Assembly (NCBI GenBank): GCA_963709175.1
Contig: CAVPVK010000003.1
Location: forward strand, 1,116,001 to 1,180,000
Length of the DNA: 64,000 bases
Source of the DNA: JANXQG01 sp963709175
GTDB taxonomy: Bacteria > Planctomycetota > Planctomycetia > Pirellulales > Thermoguttaceae
Reading direction: 5' to 3'
Both the position numbers and the translations under genes were made by a program. Shown here piece by piece: positions 47,677 through 56,215 of this stretch (the first letter of the stretch is position 1; each line of letters starts with the position of its first letter). The notes beneath the pieces were generated by a model, which worked only from the letters and a program-made list of their open reading frames with translations, was not told the DNA's origin and searched no databases.

Positions 47677-47811
47677 TTAATGCCGCGGACGCCGCGACTT
47701 TTGCGCCGATGCGAGTGCGGGAACGAGCCGCACCAGCAACGAGATAAAACGCCTCTTCGCTTGCCGCAGGAGATACCTGCCGTAGAGCTTCCCTGCTTGT
47801 AATTTGGTCAT
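47677..47811 (-). CDS. Possible 44-residue basic peptide
   Basis: A short frame (start MTKLQAGKLYGRYLLRQAKR) ends with a TAA. It is rich in Arg/Lys with one hydrophobic helix (RFISLLVRLVPALASA), and GGAGAG stands five bases before its ATG. I know no family. The good ribosome-binding site and the position between two same-strand genes support it. Confidence 0.45.
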   Translation of the reverse strand: MTKLQAGKLYGRYLLRQAKRRFISLLVRLVPALASAQKSRRPRH

Positions 47812-47845
47812 GACTTCTCTCCTGAAAATGGTGGCAACTAAGGTA

Positions 47846-48157
47846 TCACGACAGACGGCGGCGGTAACCCACCCTGCGGACCGTCTCGATCATATTGCCA
47901 CGGGCGCCGAGCTTCTTGCGGAGCGAGAGGATATGGTTGTCAACGGCCCGCGCCGTGACCGGGTAGTCGGCACCTTGCACGACGGCGATAATCTCCTCTC
48001 GGGTGAATACCCGTCCGTCGCTTTCGATCAAGAGTCGCAGGACTCCGAATTCCGTTTTCGTCAAGTCCAGCCGCCGCCCGTCCAGCGAGGCGCTGCCCGT
48101 TGATGTGTCGAGAACCATACCTGCAAACTCCGTTTTGCTTTTCTCTTGTTCGTTCAT
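47846..48157 (-). CDS. Standalone OmpR/PhoB-type winged-helix DNA-binding protein
   Basis: This protein of about 103 residues consists almost wholly of the Trans_reg_C winged helix: LDLTKTEFGVLRLLIESDGRVFTREEI, then ARAVDNHILSLRKKLG and IETVRRVGYR. There is no receiver domain; none of the frames upstream encode one. It may respond to abundance or to a partner protein, or be the remaining half of a split response regulator. I start at MNEQEK; an upstream in-frame Met adds four residues. A BON protein lies downstream and may be its target. The start region overlaps an AT-rich stretch. Confidence 0.7.
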   Translation of the reverse strand: MNEQEKSKTEFAGMVLDTSTGSASLDGRRLDLTKTEFGVLRLLIESDGRVFTREEIIAVVQGADYPVTARAVDNHILSLRKKLGARGNMIETVRRVGYRRRLS

Positions 48158-48990
48158 GATTTTGCGCAATCCAAGCGAATAGGCGCGGTGGTCCGTTCAC
48201 CCTTTCGGAGAAGCGTCAAATGGAGTAGTTGGACCAACCCGCGGTTGGTCGTCCCGTGGAAGCAACGACGGCGCCACTCACCGGACGAGAAGCTCGGTTC
48301 TCACCACCTTGCGATTCCGGCCGCAATGGCGAATCGGCTCGGTGCTTCGGACCGGTGCCAATAGTCCTTGCGACGGCTGTAACCGGCAGTGCTGGCGCGG
48401 TGAATCGATCCGACCTCGCCAGGTGCCTACAAATACGATTCTCTCCCATCTTTTCCCCTTTCATAATTCATCCCCTGACGACATTTGTTTGGTAGCTTTC
48501 TTCGCAGAAGCAAGAACTATGCCAATTGCGATCACGACAACGGAACCGGCGGAATGTCGCCTGAAATCGCAGTCGGATCGACCGAGGCCATAGGATAGGA
48601 TCGCATGCCCGTGATAAGTGCTGGAAAAGCCATCGAGAGTGATGGGGTCGCGAGCCATAATCCCAACAACGGCACGCTCAGCCCGGACGCAAGTCGGGCC
48701 CGCACAGTCACGGTCAATTCCACCAATCTGGGTGTTTGGCCAACCTCTTCGTTCTGTCCAGTTTCCCGCCAGGCAGAGGCAAAGCGACGCACGGCCTGGC
48801 GGCGGGAGGACTTGACGTGGTTCCTTCTGACAACAAAACTAAGACTTCCCGGGCTTCAGGCATGCGGCAAAGCAGCCAAGACAGAAGCCTCTGGTCTGCG
48901 GCGCGGGAAGTTCCGCGCTGTTAAGGTTCCGGCTTTAACCGGCGTTTTCCGCATTGGCCGCCCAAAGCCAAAACATGGGGAAGGTATCAC
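48158..48990. other. Long intergenic region with a possible broken membrane-protein remnant
   Basis: No intact gene is supported. On the minus strand, a frame of about 85 codons (48532-48792) shows one hydrophobic stretch (LSVPLLGLWLATPSLSMAF). A neighbouring frame (48461-48530) shows another (SVVVIAIGIVLASAKK) with a normal-looking tail and stop. Joined by a shift near 48540 they would form a two-helix membrane protein, but I do not recognise it. The upp promoter should lie at the right end. Confidence 0.3.
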
Positions 48991-49659
48991 ATGTCGAATC
49001 CTAGCGATATGCAGGACCGCGTCGCCCGGCCGTCGAGACTCGTCGAATTGTCTCATCCGTTAGTGAAACATCACGTCACGCAGTTGCGCGACGCGGCTAC
49101 TCCCTCGCCTGAGTTTCGCATGCTGACGCAACGTCTGGCGGCGTTGTTGGCCTACGAGGCCACGAGCGATCTGGCGGTCCAGGCAAGACCGGTGCGGACT
49201 CCGTTGAGCGAAACGACCGGCCATGCCATTTCCGAAAAGATCGCCCTAATCCCAATTTTGCGGGCTGGTCTGGGCATGGTCGATCCGATCTTGAACCTGA
49301 TCCCGGAAGCCCAGGTTTGGCATTTGGGAATCTACCGAGACGAAAAGACCCTGCAACCGGTGGAGTATTACAGCAAGCTGCCCACAGACGGGCCCGCAGA
49401 CATCGCCTTGATCTTGGATCCGATGCTGGCCACGGGTGGATCGATTATGGCAGCCCTGGCCGCCATGCAAAACTGGGGGGTTTCGAGGGTAAAAGTGCTG
49501 TCGATCATCGCCGCGCGGCAGGGCATTCGGGAAGTCCAGACTCGATACCCATCGACGCAGATCTACGTGGCCGCCATCGATCCAGAACTGAACGAGTTCA
49601 AGTTCATTGTGCCCGGGTTGGGCGACGCCGGGGACCGGTCGTTCAATACGCGGGCCTAA
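48991..49659 (+). CDS. upp: Uracil phosphoribosyltransferase
   Basis: This protein of 222 residues converts uracil and PRPP into UMP. N-terminal LSHPLVKHHVTQLRD, the PRPP-binding LDPMLATGGSIMAAL and C-terminal FIVPGLGDAGDR are characteristic. GGGAAGG precedes the ATG. It heads a four-gene pyrimidine salvage cluster (upp, nupC, deoA, cdd), all same strand and closely spaced. The N-terminal 12 residues are variable. Confidence 0.93.
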   Translation: MSNPSDMQDRVARPSRLVELSHPLVKHHVTQLRDAATPSPEFRMLTQRLAALLAYEATSDLAVQARPVRTPLSETTGHAISEKIALIPILRAGLGMVDPILNLIPEAQVWHLGIYRDEKTLQPVEYYSKLPTDGPADIALILDPMLATGGSIMAALAAMQNWGVSRVKVLSIIAARQGIREVQTRYPSTQIYVAAIDPELNEFKFIVPGLGDAGDRSFNTRA

Positions 49660-49678
49660 GACTCTCCAAGGACGTAAT

Positions 49679-50953
49679 ATGGACATCGCACGTAGCATGT
49701 TAGGCGTGGCAGTGTTGCTGCTGCTGGCCTACGCAATTTCCAACAACCGCAAAGCCATCCGGGCGCGCGTGGTAATTGCCGCCTTGGCAGCGCAATTTGC
49801 CATTGGTGCATTGGTCCTTTTCGTGCCCTTTGGCAGGCGTGTCCTGACAGGCGCTGCCAACGCCGTCAATCACGGATTGGAATACGGTAACCAGGGCATT
49901 TCCTTCATGTTCGGCGGCCTGGTCGACAAGAAAATGTTCGGCGTCTTCGGTGATCAAGGCTTTGTGTTCGGCCTGCGGGTGCTGCCGATGATCATCTTCG
50001 TGACCGCGCTGATCTCGGTGCTTTATCACCTGGGAGTGATGCGCTGGATCGTGACCGGCTTGGGCATTCTCTTTCAGAAACTGCTGGGTGTGAGCCGCAT
50101 TGAATCGTTCTCTGCGGTGACCACTATCTTCCTCGGCCAAAGTGAGATGCCGGCAGTCGTAAAGCCGTTTATCAGGCAGATGACCGGCCCGGAGCTGTTT
50201 GCGGTGATGTCCAGCGGAATGGCGAGCGTGGCCGGATCGGTGCTGGCCGGTTATGCCGGTCTGGGCGTGAAGATGGAGTACTTGATCGCGGCCTCGTTCA
50301 TGGCCGTGCCGGGCGGCCTGTTGTTCGCCAAGATCATCTGTCCGACCGTGGAACCCAGCCGCGTGGTGATTGACCGGGTCGGTTTTGATGAAACCAAGCC
50401 GGCAAACGTCATCGAGGCGGCGGCGTCCGGCGCAGCCGTAGGCCTGAAGATCGCCGTGAATGTGGGCGCGATGCTGATCGCCTTCATCGGCTTGATCGCC
50501 TTGCTGAATGGCATCGTCGGGAGTGTTGCCGGTTGCTTCGGACACCCCAAGCTGAATCTCGAAGTCTTGTTGGGCCGCGCATTCTCGCCGCTGGCATGGA
50601 TTATTGGCGTGTCGTGGGATCAGGCGACTATCGCCGGCAATTTCCTCGGTCAGAAGATGATTCTCAATGAGTTTGTCGCCTATGTCAGGTTGTCACCCTA
50701 CTTGAAGGATGCCGCCACCGTCTCTGCCGCCGGGTTGACCGTGCTGGACCCGCGGACCCAAGCGATCCTCTCTTTTGCCTTGTGCGGCTTTGCCAACTTC
50801 TCGTCGATAGCCATTCTGACGGGCGGTTTCGGCGTGGTGGTGCCCGAGCGGCGGTCGGAAGTGGCGCGGTACGGTCTGCGAGTAGTAGCGGCGGGGACGA
50901 TGTCGAATCTGATGAGTGCGACCATCGCCGGCTTGTTCTTGACTTTGCACTAA
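49679..50953 (+). CDS. nupC: NupC-family concentrative nucleoside transporter
   Basis: This inner-membrane importer of 424 residues brings in nucleosides with protons or sodium. About nine hydrophobic segments are visible. The CNT signature FLGQSEMPAVVKPF and the later block ISWDQATIAG-like sequence (VSWDQATIAGNFLGQK) and CGFANFSSIAI match. The start at ATG follows upp by 19 bases; the longer open frame upstream overlaps upp. Together with deoA and cdd it allows use of external deoxycytidine and thymidine. Confidence 0.9.
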   Translation: MDIARSMLGVAVLLLLAYAISNNRKAIRARVVIAALAAQFAIGALVLFVPFGRRVLTGAANAVNHGLEYGNQGISFMFGGLVDKKMFGVFGDQGFVFGLRVLPMIIFVTALISVLYHLGVMRWIVTGLGILFQKLLGVSRIESFSAVTTIFLGQSEMPAVVKPFIRQMTGPELFAVMSSGMASVAGSVLAGYAGLGVKMEYLIAASFMAVPGGLLFAKIICPTVEPSRVVIDRVGFDETKPANVIEAAASGAAVGLKIAVNVGAMLIAFIGLIALLNGIVGSVAGCFGHPKLNLEVLLGRAFSPLAWIIGVSWDQATIAGNFLGQKMILNEFVAYVRLSPYLKDAATVSAAGLTVLDPRTQAILSFALCGFANFSSIAILTGGFGVVVPERRSEVARYGLRVVAAGTMSNLMSATIAGLFLTLH

Positions 50954-51004
50954 TGGACCCGCCCCTCGCCTGCGAATGAAGTGGGGAGCAAAGAAGGATA
51001 GACC

Positions 51005-52342
51005 ATGTTTTTGCCGCAGGAAATCATCCGCAAGAAACGCGATGGCATCGAGTTGAGCCAGGCCGACATTGTGGCCTTCATACAAGGCGTGACGGCGGGC
51101 AAAGTGACCGATGCCCAGATTGCTGCGCTGGCGATGGCCGTATTCTTCAACGACATGAGCGTTTCTGAACGCATTGCCCTAACCCTCGCCATGCGCGATT
51201 CCGGCCAGGTGATTGCGTGGCATTCGTTGAACCTGCCTGGCCCGGTTGTGGACAAGCACTCGACCGGCGGTGTGGGGGACTTGACCTCGCTTTTGTTGGG
51301 GCCAATGGTCGCTGCCTGCGGTGGCTTTGTGCCAATGATCTCCGGTCGTGGTCTGGGCCATACGGGCGGCACGCTAGATAAGTTAGAGGCCATCCCCGGC
51401 TACCGCATCGCGCCGGAGATCGACACCTTCCGCCGCCTGGTGTGCGCGGCCGGTGTGGCCATCATTGGCCCGACCGCGCAACTGGCGCCGGCCGACAAGC
51501 GCATCTACGCAGTTCGCGATGTGACGGCGACGGTTGAATCAGTCGCGATGATTACCGCCTCGATCCTCTCCAAGAAGCTGTCAGCCGGGCTGGATGCCCT
51601 GGTGATGGACGTGAAGTTCGGTTCTGGAGCAGTAATGCCGACTTTCGATAAATCGGTTGAGTTGGCCGAGAGCATCGTCAACGTCGGAAACGGCGCGGGC
51701 GTGAAAACCGCGGCCTTACTGACGGCAATGAACCAGTCGCTGGCGCCGTGCGCCGGCAATGCTGTCGAAATCCGCTGTGCCATCGATTACCTGACCGGCA
51801 AGCAACGCCCGGGTCGCCTGCATGAAGTCACCATGGCGCTTTCCGCCCGGATGCTGTTGCTGGCGGGGTTGGCGCGTGACGAGGCGGAGGCCCGCGTTAG
51901 GCTGCAACATGCCTTGGATTCCGGTCAGGCCGCGGAGCGTTTCGCGCGAATGGTCGCCGGCCTGGGCGGCCCGGCCGATCTGCTGGAAGCCCCGGACCGT
52001 TACCTGGCCCGCGCGCCGGTGGTGGTCGCCGTCGCGGCACCGGCCAGCGGCTATCTCTATTCCGTCGATTGCCGTGGTCTGGGCTTGACGGTGGTTGGTC
52101 TGGGAGGCGGCCGCCATCGCGCTGAAGACGGCATCGACCACGCCGTCGGCCTGACTGGCCTGGCCGAGTTGGGCCAGCCGCTGAAATCAGGCCAGCCTAT
52201 AGCGATGGTGCATGCCCGTAGCGATGCGGCTGCGGAGCAGGCGGTGGCATGCGTTCTGGCGGCCTGTCGTCTGGCGCACGAGCCGCCGGCTTTGCCTCCC
52301 GGAGTGTATCGGGAGATCGACAAAGCGGCCCCTCCACAATAA
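51005..52342 (+). CDS. deoA: Thymidine/pyrimidine-nucleoside phosphorylase
   Basis: This phosphorylase of 445 residues splits thymidine or deoxyuridine with phosphate. The signature blocks KHSTGGVGDLTSLLLGPM, GRGLGHTGGTLDKLE and KRIYAVRDVTATVES are in order. The C-terminal barrel-sandwich domain is present (GYLYSVDCRGLGLTVVGLGGGR). Length is the usual 440. It lies between nupC and cdd, so uptake, phosphorolysis and deamination are grouped. Confidence 0.93.
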   Translation: MFLPQEIIRKKRDGIELSQADIVAFIQGVTAGKVTDAQIAALAMAVFFNDMSVSERIALTLAMRDSGQVIAWHSLNLPGPVVDKHSTGGVGDLTSLLLGPMVAACGGFVPMISGRGLGHTGGTLDKLEAIPGYRIAPEIDTFRRLVCAAGVAIIGPTAQLAPADKRIYAVRDVTATVESVAMITASILSKKLSAGLDALVMDVKFGSGAVMPTFDKSVELAESIVNVGNGAGVKTAALLTAMNQSLAPCAGNAVEIRCAIDYLTGKQRPGRLHEVTMALSARMLLLAGLARDEAEARVRLQHALDSGQAAERFARMVAGLGGPADLLEAPDRYLARAPVVVAVAAPASGYLYSVDCRGLGLTVVGLGGGRHRAEDGIDHAVGLTGLAELGQPLKSGQPIAMVHARSDAAAEQAVACVLAACRLAHEPPALPPGVYREIDKAAPPQ

Positions 52343-52374
52343 GTAGGGCGGGCGTTTCGCTCTCGCTTTTGACG

Positions 52375-52391
52375 GCAGGCGGGACGCCTGC
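52375..52391. repeat. Short hairpin in the deoA-cdd gap
   Basis: GCAGGCG (52375-52381) and CGCCTGC (52385-52391) form a perfect seven-base stem around GGA. It sits 33 bases after deoA and 23 before the cdd start. It could attenuate or stabilise the message, or be a dispersed repeat. Confidence 0.4.
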
Positions 52392-52413
52392 ACCGCGGTT
52401 ACGAGGACCCATT

Positions 52414-52872
52414 ATGGACCACCGACAACTGATTCAAGAGGCTGCTGCTGCCCGCCAAAAGGCCTATGCGCCCTATTCGCATTTTCTCGTCGGCGCTGCC
52501 GTGGTGCCTCGTGACGGCCGGGTATTCCATGGCTGCAATGTCGAAAACGCGTCATACGGTCTGTGCAGCTGTGCCGAGCGGACGGCACTATTCAGTGCAA
52601 TTGCGGCGGGCTGCAAGCCCGGCGATTTCGCGGCACTGGCAGTGATCGGCGACACCGATGGCCCCATCGCGCCGTGTGGCGCATGCCGGCAGGTGATGAT
52701 CGAGTTGGGGACGCCCGCACTGCCGGTCGTGCTGAGCAATCTGAAGCACGAAGTGGACGTGACGACCGCTGGTGCGCTGCTGCCGGGCGCTTTCTATCTG
52801 GACCCTAACGCCACTAGTCCGCAATTGCCGGCCTCGAATGCGGCAAACCAGGGTCGAGAACCTCATCCCTGA
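52414..52872 (+). CDS. cdd: Cytidine deaminase
   Basis: This tetrameric-type enzyme of 152 residues converts cytidine and deoxycytidine to uridine forms. The zinc site is visible: CAER with Cys53 and catalytic Glu55, and PCGAC with Cys88 and Cys91; the substrate loop is CNVENASYG from residue 41. GAGGA precedes the ATG. The last 20 residues are variable. It closes the salvage cluster and converges with the desulfurase region. Confidence 0.92.
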   Translation: MDHRQLIQEAAAARQKAYAPYSHFLVGAAVVPRDGRVFHGCNVENASYGLCSCAERTALFSAIAAGCKPGDFAALAVIGDTDGPIAPCGACRQVMIELGTPALPVVLSNLKHEVDVTTAGALLPGAFYLDPNATSPQLPASNAANQGREPHP

Positions 52873-52879
52873 CGCGGCC

Positions 52880-53044
52880 TTATGGGCGTTGAGCGGATGG
52901 TAAAATCGGGCCGTAGAACCGCTCGCCATCGACCACGATGGCAACATGCCCGGCATCGAAGCTCGGCAGTAGCTCTGTCAGCGGCACAGAGGGCGAAACC
53001 GTCTGCAGGACTTTGTCGTCCTGAAGCACTGGAAGCTGCGAGTT
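52880..53044 (-). pseudogene. C-terminal remnant of a CBS-domain protein (cystathionine beta-synthase-like)
   Basis: Directly after the desulfurase stop, and in the same frame, 54 codons without any start codon read as a CBS-domain end: LPVLQDDKVLQTVSPSVPL, then FDAGHVAIVVDGERFYG. This is the pattern of the second CBS motif of bacterial cystathionine beta-synthase, normally followed by a GLITRIDLLNYL-type block. Here the tail instead becomes PILPSAQRP and stops. It is therefore a broken 3' end of a lost gene. The assignment is by recognised pattern, not a search. It sits in an operon with cysK, so the lost gene was probably sulfur-related. Confidence 0.6.
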
Positions 53045-54640
53045 TCAGATTCGCAGAATTCGTTTAACGGCCTCGACCAGGCGGTCAATCTCGTCGCGGG
53101 TGTTGTAGACCGAAAACGAAGGCCGGACCGTCGATTCCACGCCAAAGCGGCGGAGCGAGGGCTGGGCGCAGTGATGGCCCGCCCGCACGGCAATCCCTTC
53201 CTGATCCAAGAGGCGGCCGACCTCTTCCGTCTTTCGCTCGCGGAGCACGAAGGAGATAACGCCGACCTTCTCCGGGGCGGTGCCGATGATCCGCAGCCCG
53301 GGGATGGCCGCGAGCCGCTCCGTGGCGTAGCGGAGCAGATCCTGCTCGTGCCGGGCGATGCTCGGCAGTCCGAGTCGGCTGACGTAGTCCAGCGCCGCGC
53401 CCAACCCCACCGCGTCGGCGATGGTGGGCGTGCCGGCCTCGAACTTGGCCGGCGGCTCGGCGTAGGTCGTCTCCTCGAAAGTCACGTTGCGGATCATGTT
53501 GCCGCCGCCCTGCCAGGGCGGCATGACCTCCAGCAGCTCCTCTTTGGCATAGACCACGCCGATGCCCGTGGGAGCAAAGATCTTGTGCCCCGAGAAGGTG
53601 AAGAAGTCGCAATTGAGCTGTTGCACGTTGACCGGCATGTGCGCCACTGACTGGGCCCCGTCGATGAGCACGCGGGCGTTATAACGCTTGGCCATCTGCG
53701 TCATCTCGGCCACCGGCAGGATCGTGCCCAAGGTGTTCGATGCCTGCGAGAGGGCGACCAGGCGGGTCCGCGGCCCCAGCAGCGATTCATACTGCTCGAG
53801 CACGACCTCGCCGCGATCGTTGATGGGCACAACGCGGATCGCGGCCCCTTTTTCCTTGGCGATCATCTGCCAGGGCACGATGTTGGCGTGGTGTTCCAGC
53901 GTGGTGAGAATGATCTCGTCGCCCGGCTGCAGGAACTTCCGCCCATAGGTCTGGGCGACGAGATTGATCCCTTCCGTCGTGCCGCGGACAAAGAGAATTT
54001 CCCTGGCGGACGATGCGCCAAGGAACAATTGCACTTTTTGCCGGGCCTGCTCGTAGGCCTCGGTTGCCCGCGCGGCCAGGGTATGGGCGCCGCGGTGGAT
54101 GTTCGAGTTGTCGTGGGCGTAGAAGTTCGAGAGCGCGTCGATCACGCTTTGCGGCTTCTGCGTCGTTGCGGCGTTGTCGAACCAGACCAGCGGCCGCCCA
54201 TGGACCTGCTGATGGAGAATGGGAAAATCACGGCGGATGGCCGGCACGTCCAGCGGGCGGGCGGCGCTGTCCATGGATGCCACTTTGCCTGCAAACAAGC
54301 GGCGGTGGAGATCTTCCTCCAGCCCATGACCGCGGTATGCACCCGCGGAAGCCGAGGGCGCGCGGATCCGCTCGATGAACGCGCTTAGCCCGCTGGCGCC
54401 CGGCGCGGCAGCAAGCGGCTCAACTGCGGTGAGATCGGCCGCCGGCGCGGGATGCGACAATGGGGTTGGCGCGGGAGGCTTGCCGCCAAAGGGCTCGCCA
54501 AGCGCGGTCGGCCAGTCCGCCGCCTCCTGCGCGGTGTCCAAGGCCGCGGTCTCCGCCTTAGGGACGCGCTCGGCGCCGGGGAGCTTGTTGTAAAGCCGCG
54601 TGGCGATCTGGGCAATCAGGTCGGGCGTAACATCGTGCAT
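53045..54640 (-). CDS. sufS: Cysteine desulfurase with long N-terminal extension, probable encapsulin cargo
   Basis: This PLP enzyme of 531 residues takes sulfur from cysteine as a persulfide. The SufS/CsdA-type core begins near residue 130 (DVPAIRRDFPILHQQVHGRP, WFDNAATTQKP). PLP is held by Lys353 in FTFSGHKIFAPTG and the nucleophile is Cys491 in RAGHHCAQPSLRRFG. The first 128 residues are extra: a short helix (TPDLIAQIATRLYNKL), a Pro/Ala-rich disordered stretch, a second short block (GLSAFIERIRAP) and a third (GLEEDLHRRLFAGK). Extensions of this kind target desulfurases into Family 2 encapsulins. It lies 141 bases downstream of the shell gene, which supports that role. Predicted location: inside the shell. 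Confidence 0.92.
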   Translation of the reverse strand: MHDVTPDLIAQIATRLYNKLPGAERVPKAETAALDTAQEAADWPTALGEPFGGKPPAPTPLSHPAPAADLTAVEPLAAAPGASGLSAFIERIRAPSASAGAYRGHGLEEDLHRRLFAGKVASMDSAARPLDVPAIRRDFPILHQQVHGRPLVWFDNAATTQKPQSVIDALSNFYAHDNSNIHRGAHTLAARATEAYEQARQKVQLFLGASSAREILFVRGTTEGINLVAQTYGRKFLQPGDEIILTTLEHHANIVPWQMIAKEKGAAIRVVPINDRGEVVLEQYESLLGPRTRLVALSQASNTLGTILPVAEMTQMAKRYNARVLIDGAQSVAHMPVNVQQLNCDFFTFSGHKIFAPTGIGVVYAKEELLEVMPPWQGGGNMIRNVTFEETTYAEPPAKFEAGTPTIADAVGLGAALDYVSRLGLPSIARHEQDLLRYATERLAAIPGLRIIGTAPEKVGVISFVLRERKTEEVGRLLDQEGIAVRAGHHCAQPSLRRFGVESTVRPSFSVYNTRDEIDRLVEAVKRILRI

Positions 54641-54781
54641 GGCTGTGGCCTCTTGGACTGCGGCGCGGGCACCATGTACTCATGGTCGTCGCCGCTTTTT
54701 CACGTTTCCAGCGGTGCAGCGGTTCAAAACGGCTACAGGTCGCCGCACCCCTAAAGCCTCCACTACTTCAATGGTATTGCT

Positions 54782-56215
54782 CTAAATCCCTAACCCATCG
54801 TCAAAACCGCGAGTCCCGCGGTGTTCGTAGTCGTGGTAGTATCCTACCTCGACGTTCTCTAGGACTCCTAGGGCGTCGTCGGTGAGTACGGCGCAGGAGA
54901 AGTAAAGCGTCAAGAGATAGGTGGCCACGCCCAGGCTGTCAATGCCCATCAGCCGCGCCGAGAGGCTAGGCATGACCTCACCCGGGATGCCCGCCTGGTG
55001 CAGACCGACCACGCCTTGCTCCGCCTCGCCGACGCGCATGAGCAGGATGCTCGTTGTACCCGCCTGGCGACCGCCCATCTCCAACTTGTCGCAAGGGATC
55101 AAGGGCACGCCGCGCCAAGTGAGCACGGGAATGCCGGCCACCACCGTTGTCGGAGGGGGCACGCCCCGCCAGGTGCATTCGCGTCCGAAGGCGGCAATCG
55201 CCCGCGGATGCGCCAGGAAGAAGGCCGGCTTCTTCCAGACCCGCGAGAGCAGTTCGTCGAAGTCGTCGGGCGTGGGGGTTCCGTAGCGAGCACTGACCCG
55301 CATTGTGGGATCGACGGAATGCAGCAGTCCGAAGCGGGGGCTGTTGATCAGCTCCCATTCCTGCCGCTCCTTGATGCCCTCGATCGTCAGCCGCACCTGC
55401 TCTTCGAGTTGGTCGTAAGGCCCGTTGTACAGGTCGGAGACCCGCGTGTGCACGCGGACGATTGTCTGCACCGTGGAAAGGGGGTACTCGCGGGGCCGCG
55501 CGGAGTAATCGACGAAGGTCTCCGGAATTTCGATGTTCTCGGCGAAGCCCGACACCAGATCGATGTTCTTCTCGCCGTAGCGGTTGACCATGGTGCGCCG
55601 TTCCATGTACTCGGCCACCGCTTTCTTGAACTCTTCGTTGCCGTTGGGCACCTCGCCCAGGGCCGCTTCGAGGTCCTTCTTGGAGAGGCCCAGCAATGTG
55701 CAGGGCGTGAGCGTGCGAACGGTCACGTCGGCTGCCTGGTCGGAGGCGAATTCCGTCTCGCCAAAGTACTCGCCGTCGGTGAGCAGGGCGATGCGGATAT
55801 CGCTGCCGTGTGCACCCTTGTAGAGCACCTCCACCTGGCCCTGGGCGATGATGAAGAACCGGCTCTCCGTCTCGCCTTCCACGATCACCTTGTTGCCCAG
55901 GGGAACCTCTTCGGTCTTGAAGCTGGCGGCCATGCGGGCGACGATGGTCTCCGGAAGGCTTGAGAAAAGCGGCACGTTCCGCAGGGCCTCGGGTGGAAAG
56001 GCCGCGCCGGCGTCGATCTCGATCCGCTCGGCTTTGGGCAGTTCCACCTTCGTGCGGTTGACGCGGTAAATGCCGCCATTGACCTGCACCCACGGCAACT
56101 GGCTCAACAGCAGCCGCGGGGTAATCGACGTCATCATCGGCCGGGTCTTCGTCGTGCTCGCCAGGTTCCTGGCGACCGACGTGGTCACGCTTCTCTGCAG
56201 TACGGCGCTGGACAT
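54782..56215 (-). CDS. Family 2B-like encapsulin shell protein with inserted cyclic-nucleotide-binding-like domain
   Basis: This HK97-fold shell protein has 477 residues. Residues 1-75 form the N-terminal arm (TPRLLLSQLPWVQVNGGIYRV). Residues 78-185 are an inserted cNMP-binding-type beta-roll (VPLFSSLPETIVARM, VIVEGETESRFFIIAQGQVEV, DGEYFGETEF). The remainder is the encapsulin body (ETFVDYSARPREYPLSTVQT; SRVWKKPAFFLAHPRAI). The phosphate cassette at 151-167 has Ala-Ala-Asp where an Arg normally holds the cyclic phosphate, so binding is doubtful. The shell would assemble into a protein compartment for the desulfurase encoded next. cysK precedes it. A promoter-like sequence 110 bases before the predicted start is listed separately. 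Family placement is from recalled sequence pattern. Confidence 0.88.
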   Translation of the reverse strand: MSSAVLQRSVTTSVARNLASTTKTRPMMTSITPRLLLSQLPWVQVNGGIYRVNRTKVELPKAERIEIDAGAAFPPEALRNVPLFSSLPETIVARMAASFKTEEVPLGNKVIVEGETESRFFIIAQGQVEVLYKGAHGSDIRIALLTDGEYFGETEFASDQAADVTVRTLTPCTLLGLSKKDLEAALGEVPNGNEEFKKAVAEYMERRTMVNRYGEKNIDLVSGFAENIEIPETFVDYSARPREYPLSTVQTIVRVHTRVSDLYNGPYDQLEEQVRLTIEGIKERQEWELINSPRFGLLHSVDPTMRVSARYGTPTPDDFDELLSRVWKKPAFFLAHPRAIAAFGRECTWRGVPPPTTVVAGIPVLTWRGVPLIPCDKLEMGGRQAGTTSILLMRVGEAEQGVVGLHQAGIPGEVMPSLSARLMGIDSLGVATYLLTLYFSCAVLTDDALGVLENVEVGYYHDYEHRGTRGFDDGLGI

